A stretch of DNA of 19,840 nt, from the NCBI GenBank assembly GCA_021817755.1, contig JAKAGC010000003.1, forward strand, positions 1 to 19,840, written 5' to 3'. The notes below the pieces were generated by a model, which saw only the letters and a program-made list of their open reading frames with translations, made no database searches and was not told the DNA's origin. This DNA is from Acidobacteriota bacterium. Lineage in GTDB: Bacteria; Acidobacteriota; Aminicenantia; UBA2199. This document shows, piece by piece, positions 15,362 through 19,840 of this stretch. Each line of letters opens with the position of its first letter. Position 1 is the first letter of the stretch. The position numbers and the translations under genes are program-made.

Positions 15362-17617
15362 CTAACAATATCCATTTATCAATTCGATTAATTGCTTTCC
15401 GCTCGGTCTTTTCGTAGGTTCTTTCCGAATCATCTCTATTATAAAATCGTTCAATTCCACTGGAATATCTTTTCTATAAACCGCAGGTTCCGGCGGTTCT
15501 TTTTCCAGGATTTGCTTGATAATATCAACAGGAGTTTCTCCAAGAAACGGTTTTTCCAGTGTTAACATTTCATAAAATACTATTCCTAACGAATAGAGGT
15601 CGCCAAGTGGGGAGTATTCCTGGTGGGCAATCCGTTCCGGGGGAAGGTAATTGATTGTTCCAAGTATCTCACCTGTTTCCGTTAACCTTGTTAGCGATTG
15701 TGTTCGTGCCAAACCGAAATCAAGGAGTTTTACGAAAGGCGTATCGCTTTTTTCAAGGATCATAATATTTTCCGGTTTAAGATCACGGTGTATGATTCCT
15801 CTTGAATGAATCTTGTCCAGTGCTTCCGTTAATTGCGTCATAATTTTTAAGCAATAGGGGATAGGAATGAGTTCACCTTTTTTTATTATTTCAGCCAGAG
15901 AATTTCCTTGCAACATCTCCATGGCAATGAATAAACGTTGATTGGATTCTCCGCGTTCATAAATTTTTACGATGTTCGGGTGATCCAATTGATCGATCAT
16001 TGCTGCTTCGTTTAAAAAGCGTTTTCGGTATGTCGGATCTTTGGAATGTTCTTCACGGATTACTTTTAATGCAGCCGTTTTTTCTCGATCCATGATATGG
16101 GTTGCTTTATAAACGATTCCCATGCCTCCTGAACCGATTTCTTCAATAATGCGATAATGACCGATATAATTCTTTCTTTTCCAGAATGAGAATAGATACA
16201 TGAATTGCTTAAATAATACTATTCCGATGACTAAAATTAATACGATACCCGCTATTAAAATTGTAGATTTAAGCCGTTCGCGGCTTAATTTTAATTTCTG
16301 TATCTCATTATTTTTTTGTAGTAGTTCATTATTCTTTGCAAGAAGTGCAATCTCTTTTTCTTTTTTCTGTGTTTCGTATTTAGTCTGTAATTCTGCCATC
16401 TTGTCATTGGATTCTTTACTCAAGATTTCATCTTTTATATTTACAAATAATTTGAAATAAGAAAGCGCTTTTTGATAATCTTTTTTTTCTTCGTAAATTC
16501 CTGAGAGATTTTTATAGATATCATGGAGTGCATCTTTTGCATTAATTTCTATAGCAATGGATAGACTCTTTTCAAAGGCAGAAATCGCATTGTCTATCCG
16601 ATGTTGTTTGAAGTAAAGTCGTCCAAGGTTTCCCAGGATCTCTGCCACTCCTTTTTTTTCTCCCATCTCTTCACGGATTTTAAGCGATTCATTGTAATAG
16701 GTCAATGCCATATCATATTGACCCAATATTCTGTATATATTTCCCAGGTTATCCAGTGTAGCCCCAATATCCTTTTTATTTCCGATATCTCTTTTTAATT
16801 TCAGTGATTTCTCATAGTATACTTTTGCATTCCTATAATCTTTTTGTCCTTCTTTAACTACGCCAATGTTATTTAGATTTCGGGCGATACCTTCTTTGTT
16901 ATTCAATTCTGTTTCGATTTTCAGGGCAGTATTATAGTATTCAAGTGCTTTATCAAAACGTCCCAGTTTCCTGTAAACTACACCAACGTTTGTCGTTAGA
17001 ATCGCTTGTCCCGCTTTATCTCCTGATTCTTCGTAAATCCTTATCGATTCCAGGTAGTTTTCGATCGCTTTATCATACAGCCCCATTTCATCATAAATTA
17101 TTCCTGCAATATTCAAACATGAAGCCCTACCTGGTTTAAAACCGATTTCATCGGCAATTTCCCCCGATTGTTTTATATATTCCAATGCTTGCTTATAATT
17201 GCTCTGTGTATAATATGTAATTCCTATATTATGAAAAAGGAATCCCATCTCTTTTTTATTGTTTTCTTTTTTTGCCAATTCCAATGCTTTGAAAAAGTAA
17301 TCCAATGCTTTTCCGGTTTCCCCCAATACTTGATAAGCCGAACCTTCGTTCCGTAAAGCCATTGTTTCATTTTTTATATCTTTGTATTTTCGTGCTAATT
17401 CCAGAGCTTTCAGACTATAGTCCAGGCTTTTTCTCGGTTGATTGCTAACTGTTTTTTTAGCCAGAGTATTTAGAATTTCAGGTTTTTCTTTTTCGTTTGC
17501 ATTCATTAGTTTTTTTTCAATCTCATCGATCGATTCAGAAAATCCCCATATAGAAACCAATGTGAATAATACCCCTGCGAATAACATCATAACCCGAAAA
17601 CTTCCGCGTTTATTCAT
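15362..17617 (-). CDS. TPR - transmembrane - Ser/Thr protein kinase receptor
   Basis: This is a 751-residue sensor kinase. It has an N-terminal signal/anchor (VMMLFAGVLFTLVSIWGFS) and about eight tetratricopeptide repeats with a ~40-residue period (about 50-400; repeated motifs such as NLGNIYRILGQYDMALTYY). These are followed by a coiled coil (about 405-445), a membrane helix (STILIAGIVLILVIGIVLF, about 449-467) and a complete eukaryote-like kinase domain (about 480-751). The kinase has the glycine loop GSGGMG (about 491-496), the ALK lysine (about 515), HRDLKPEN (about 609), DFGLA (about 633) and the APE-equivalent PPE, so it should be active. Topology puts the TPRs outside the cytoplasm and the kinase inside. 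In many acidobacterial-type kinases the order is reversed. GGAG lies 8 nt before ATG. Confidence 0.93.
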   Translation of the reverse strand: MNKRGSFRVMMLFAGVLFTLVSIWGFSESIDEIEKKLMNANEKEKPEILNTLAKKTVSNQPRKSLDYSLKALELARKYKDIKNETMALRNEGSAYQVLGETGKALDYFFKALELAKKENNKKEMGFLFHNIGITYYTQSNYKQALEYIKQSGEIADEIGFKPGRASCLNIAGIIYDEMGLYDKAIENYLESIRIYEESGDKAGQAILTTNVGVVYRKLGRFDKALEYYNTALKIETELNNKEGIARNLNNIGVVKEGQKDYRNAKVYYEKSLKLKRDIGNKKDIGATLDNLGNIYRILGQYDMALTYYNESLKIREEMGEKKGVAEILGNLGRLYFKQHRIDNAISAFEKSLSIAIEINAKDALHDIYKNLSGIYEEKKDYQKALSYFKLFVNIKDEILSKESNDKMAELQTKYETQKKEKEIALLAKNNELLQKNNEIQKLKLSRERLKSTILIAGIVLILVIGIVLFKQFMYLFSFWKRKNYIGHYRIIEEIGSGGMGIVYKATHIMDREKTAALKVIREEHSKDPTYRKRFLNEAAMIDQLDHPNIVKIYERGESNQRLFIAMEMLQGNSLAEIIKKGELIPIPYCLKIMTQLTEALDKIHSRGIIHRDLKPENIMILEKSDTPFVKLLDFGLARTQSLTRLTETGEILGTINYLPPERIAHQEYSPLGDLYSLGIVFYEMLTLEKPFLGETPVDIIKQILEKEPPEPAVYRKDIPVELNDFIIEMIRKEPTKRPSGKQLIELINGYC

Positions 17618-17681
17618 ATTATAACTCCATCATGGTTATATAATAAATATCGTTTTTCCAGTCCATGAATTTATATTTAAA

Positions 17682-17710
17682 ATTGTATCATACCCCTTTA
17701 TAAAGATCAA
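17682..17710 (-). promoter_or_regulatory. sigma-70 promoter of the TPR-kinase gene
   Basis: On the minus strand TTGATC (17710-17705) and TACAAT (17687-17682) are separated by exactly 17 nt. The predicted start near 17675 gives a leader of about 58 nt. Confidence 0.6.
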
Positions 17711-17803
17711 ATACCCGTTCTATAAACCTTTTATCGCCTTTTAATAATTTTTTATTTTTGTTAGATAAATAACCTCTCGAAAATAATTAAATCATTATCC
17801 CCG

Positions 17804-17832
17804 TTGAAATCCCAGTATATTTGTTTTACAAT
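17804..17832 (+). promoter_or_regulatory. sigma-70 promoter of the sigma-54 activator gene
   Basis: TTGAAA (17804-17809) and TACAAT (17827-17832) are separated by exactly 17 nt. Transcription should start near 17839, about 22 nt before the ATG, with GAGG of the leader as SD. Confidence 0.7.
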
Positions 17833-17860
17833 AGAAGATCGGAAACGAGGCTGATAATCA

Positions 17861-19273
17861 ATGATAGAAAGTATTAAAACCAAGGTATGGGAATTATTAA
17901 AAGAGAAGCAGGTTTCTCTGGTAATGCTTTATGACCGGGAAGGGAAAATCCTCTGGCACAGGGGGCGGAAGATTAACGGTAATACTGTTCAAACCGGAGA
18001 CGGATTTTCACACAGTGCTATTGAGAATACATTAAAAAGTGAAAATACTGTTCGCCAGGATGATGTTGTCATAACATTATCAGGTACCGGTCTGCCTCAA
18101 TCCGCGCGAATATTGTATGTGAAGAGTTTAATTATCCGGCCCGTGCCCCCGCGTTATTTTTTATATCTCGATAGTGGAATAAAGGAATATTTTAGCGCAC
18201 TTGATCTTGAGATTTTCAATGTCCTTGGGAATTTACTTGTCGATGTCATTCAACAGATTCAATCCCACCAGGAGGATACCGGAGGAATAAGTGGAACCAG
18301 TTCCGCTATTAAGGAAATCCGGGAACAGGTTATTACGTATTCCCTCGAAGAAGAACCTGTATTATTACTTGGAGAAACAGGTGTCGGAAAAAGTCACATT
18401 GCCAAGTTGATTCACCGGTTTTCCGGAAGAAAAGGGCCTTTTATAATTGTCAATACTCCTGCGATTCCTGAAAATCTTTTTGAAAGTGAAATTTTCGGAC
18501 ATAAGAAAGGTGCGTTTACCGGTGCAAGTGATAATAAAAAAGGATTGGTAGAGGAGGCTCATGGAGGGACTATTTTCTTTGATGAAATAGCTGAAGTACC
18601 TGCCACGTTTCAGGCCAAATTGCTTCAATTCATTGAATCACGTTGTTACCGTGTTCTCGGTGATTCTAAAGAGAGACAGGCTGATGTACGTATTCTGGCT
18701 GCTACCAACAGGGACCTTGCTCAAGAGGTAAAAGCAAAACGTTTCCGCGATGATTTGTATTACCGGTTAAATGTACTTCCAATCGATATCCCTCCTTTAC
18801 GAAAACGCAGAGAGGATATAATAGCTATTCTCGATGAGAACGCCAATTTCTTACGTGGAAAAGTACTGGATCAAGAGGTGCGGGGTATTTTTACTGCTTA
18901 TGATTGGCCAGGGAATATTAGGGAGTTGATTCATGTAATAAAGCGAATTGGTATCCAGGTAAATCAACCCGTAACGTCTCATGAAGTACGGTCATTAATT
19001 ACCATGCGGAATAGTCTTGAAATAGGGTCCCAATTGAATTTTTCTTTATTTGATGAAGAAATAGCCGTAGGGAAGAGTTTCTGGGAAACATTGTGGAAAG
19101 CGTTCCTTGACCGGGAAATTTCGCGAAAAGAGATAAAGAGTATTTTGGAAAGGTATTTTACATTGAGTCATAATAGTTTAAAAGGGATGTCTCAGCGTTT
19201 AAACATTCAGGAAAAAGATTATCCACGATTTATATCTGCTTTGCATAAATATCAAATCCATCCCGGAAAATAA
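17861..19273 (+). CDS. Sigma-54-dependent transcriptional activator (enhancer-binding protein)
   Basis: This 470-residue protein uses ATP to open promoters held by RNA polymerase-sigma-54. The central AAA+ domain is complete: Walker A GETGVGKS (about 170-177), the sigma-54-contacting GAFTGA loop (about 218-223), Walker B GTIFFDEI (about 239-246) and arginine-finger region RFRDDLYYRLNVLPIDIPPLRKR (about 291-313). The N-terminal ~150 residues are not a response-regulator receiver; they look like a small sensory domain of GAF type, beginning LVMLYDREGKILWHRG. The C-terminus (NSLKGMSQRLNIQEKDYPRF, then ISALHKYQI) resembles a Fis-type helix-turn-helix with a short insertion, so DNA binding is likely but divergent. 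It is divergent from the kinase gene. A matching sigma-54 promoter lies 280 nt downstream. Confidence 0.95.
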   Translation: MIESIKTKVWELLKEKQVSLVMLYDREGKILWHRGRKINGNTVQTGDGFSHSAIENTLKSENTVRQDDVVITLSGTGLPQSARILYVKSLIIRPVPPRYFLYLDSGIKEYFSALDLEIFNVLGNLLVDVIQQIQSHQEDTGGISGTSSAIKEIREQVITYSLEEEPVLLLGETGVGKSHIAKLIHRFSGRKGPFIIVNTPAIPENLFESEIFGHKKGAFTGASDNKKGLVEEAHGGTIFFDEIAEVPATFQAKLLQFIESRCYRVLGDSKERQADVRILAATNRDLAQEVKAKRFRDDLYYRLNVLPIDIPPLRKRREDIIAILDENANFLRGKVLDQEVRGIFTAYDWPGNIRELIHVIKRIGIQVNQPVTSHEVRSLITMRNSLEIGSQLNFSLFDEEIAVGKSFWETLWKAFLDREISRKEIKSILERYFTLSHNSLKGMSQRLNIQEKDYPRFISALHKYQIHPGK

Positions 19274-19296
19274 CCTTATAAAAAATTTTGGGGAGT

Positions 19297-19326
19297 GCAG
19301 AACCCTTTTTATAAAAAGGGTTTTGC
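19297..19326 (+). terminator. Intrinsic terminator of the sigma-54 activator gene
   Basis: GCAGAACCCTTTTT (19297-19310) pairs with AAAAAGGGTTTTGC (19313-19326), a 14-bp stem with one wobble and a 2-nt spacer, 23 nt after the stop. The TTTT in the 3' arm replaces a separate T-tail. The stem is symmetric enough to work in both directions. Confidence 0.7.
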
Positions 19327-19348
19327 AAAATAAAATCAAGGTATAATC

Positions 19349-19366
19349 CATACCCTATACGGTATT
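19349..19366. promoter_or_regulatory. Candidate enhancer site 1 (inverted repeat)
   Basis: CATACC-N6-GGTATT. The same two half-sites, with the same 6-nt spacing, occur again 77 bp downstream. An extra GGTAT half-site at 19340-19344 makes an overlapping palindrome with ATACC. Its centre lies about 205 bp upstream of the sigma-54 -12 element. Confidence 0.5.
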
Positions 19367-19425
19367 TCCTGGAATCTTCTTTATATCAGGCTTTCACCTC
19401 ATATTTTAACTCATATATATTATTC

Positions 19426-19443
19426 CATACCACCCAGGGTATG
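19426..19443. promoter_or_regulatory. Candidate enhancer site 2 (perfect inverted repeat)
   Basis: CATACC-N6-GGTATG is a perfect 6-bp dyad, centred about 130 bp upstream of the sigma-54 -12 element. This is a typical distance for activator-binding sites that loop to the promoter. Confidence 0.55.
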
Positions 19444-19549
19444 CGTAATTTTGCCAACCATTAAAATCTCATTTTATATAATACCCAAATACTTCGATAA
19501 TAAAGGGGTTTCAGGTTTTAACACTTTCTCCAAATTTTACTATTTCTCC

Positions 19550-19565
19550 TGGCAAGTAATTTGCA
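19550..19565 (+). promoter_or_regulatory. Sigma-54 (-24/-12) promoter
   Basis: TGGCAAGTAATTTGCA matches the consensus TGGCACG-N4-TTGCW at all conserved positions but one (A for C at position 6). The invariant GG and GC are correctly spaced. The transcript should start about 12 nt after the GC, near 19576, and reach the SD at 19604. Confidence 0.75.
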
Positions 19566-19618
19566 TTTGATTTCATATTGAAGAATTAATTAACGCGATT
19601 ATTAAAGGAGATTTAAAT

Positions 19619-19642
19619 ATGAATAGTATTTCCATTAGTTAA
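19619..19642 (+). pseudogene. Start of a sigma-54-driven gene, open for only seven codons
   Basis: AAAGGAG at 19604-19610 is 8 nt before ATG 19619, as good a start as any in the window. The frame reads MNSISIS and then stops at TAA 19640-19642. The following sequence is richer in G+C and carries a frame on the other strand. The most likely readings are a gene cut by an insertion or deletion, or an assembly join. A functional heptapeptide leader is possible but less likely. Confidence 0.5.
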
Positions 19643-19781
19643 GATTGTTGTGTTCGTCAATGTCATTCAGTTCGTTGTGCCAGAACTTTCGGTCGGCTTC
19701 GTCTGCCCTGTGTTGCGCAATTAGGTACAGGCATAGTATACCTAGGCATAGGCAGGCAATGGTTAGGATGGTGTTTAACAT
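19635..19781 (-). CDS. Possible small single-pass membrane protein, 48 residues
   Basis: A short frame encodes a hydrophobic N-terminal helix (TILTIACLCLGILCLYLIA) followed by a charged tail rich in D, E, H and N. GGAGG lies 16 nt upstream of ATG 19781, too far for a normal SD. The frame can be extended upstream to ATG 19838, but that part lacks protein-like character. It lies in a segment of about 44% G+C that begins near 19640 and differs from the flanking AT-rich DNA, so it may belong to a mobile element or to foreign sequence. I do not recognise a family. Confidence 0.35.
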   Translation of the reverse strand: MLNTILTIACLCLGILCLYLIAQHRADEADRKFWHNELNDIDEHNNLN

Positions 19782-19840
19782 GATTAATAATTTTCTGCCT
19801 CCAGGCGGGTGATAAAAAAATGTATTCCACTGGCACATTC

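Larger units (their letters stand above)
19327..19618 (+). other. Regulatory intergenic region without genes
   Basis: Nearly 300 bases hold no credible reading frame. What can be seen are two related inverted repeats (19349-19366 and 19426-19443), a sigma-54 promoter (19550-19565) and an SD (19604-19610). Together this is the layout of an enhancer-controlled promoter region. Confidence 0.6.

Noticed and set aside
15780..17500. Repeated similar segments in the kinase gene as a possible DNA repeat array or CRISPR
   Set aside because: The similarity is at protein level with a ~40-residue period (TPR motifs); the DNA copies are not identical and there are no spacers. No CRISPR array, tRNA or rRNA gene was seen anywhere in the window.

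Overview
The window is a 19.8 kb piece of an AT-rich bacterial chromosome with dense genes, short intergenic gaps and strong Shine-Dalgarno (SD) sites (AGGAG or GGAGG). A Gram-negative-type envelope is suggested by signal peptides, a GspG-like pseudopilin, a DUF502 membrane protein and a periplasmic TPR / cytoplasmic kinase receptor. The mix of Ogg2-type glycosylase, TPR-kinase, GAF-less sigma-54 activator and large tandem ATPase recalls deep-branching anaerobes such as Acidobacteriota/Aminicenantes-like lineages. This taxonomic guess is weak, because no rRNA or other marker was matched.

Layout. 1-101 is the end of a membrane protein gene. 138-2174 is a secreted HEXXH metallopeptidase, followed by a terminator. 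2320-2685 is a PilZ protein that meets a glutamine synthetase-like gene head-on; the two stop codons overlap. Upstream on the minus strand lies a DUF502 gene. Divergent from it is the housekeeping block rpsO - hairpin - pnp, followed by a type II secretion/type IV pilin-like gene. The minus-strand pair mannose-1-phosphate guanylyltransferase / Ogg2 DNA glycosylase comes next.

From 9963 a three-gene plus-strand operon runs: a divergent cis-prenyltransferase-like protein, a ~950-residue protein with two P-loop NTPase modules, and a secreted CapA-family protein. It is driven by a near-consensus promoter whose -35 is shared, on the opposite strand, with the guanylyltransferase gene. The geometry predicts a leaderless mRNA for the first gene. 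Prenyl carrier, nucleotide-sugar and CapA functions together hint at a surface-polymer role, but this is inference.

The last third is a signalling region. A TPR-transmembrane-Ser/Thr kinase and a sigma-54 activator are divergent, each with a good sigma-70 promoter with a 17-nt spacer. Just downstream of the activator lies a very good sigma-54 (-24/-12) promoter with two matching inverted repeats upstream that look like enhancer sites. It drives a strong SD and an ATG whose reading frame stops after seven codons, where base composition also changes. This looks like an enhancer-controlled target gene that is broken, replaced or mis-assembled at its 5' end. It is the most unusual structure in the window.
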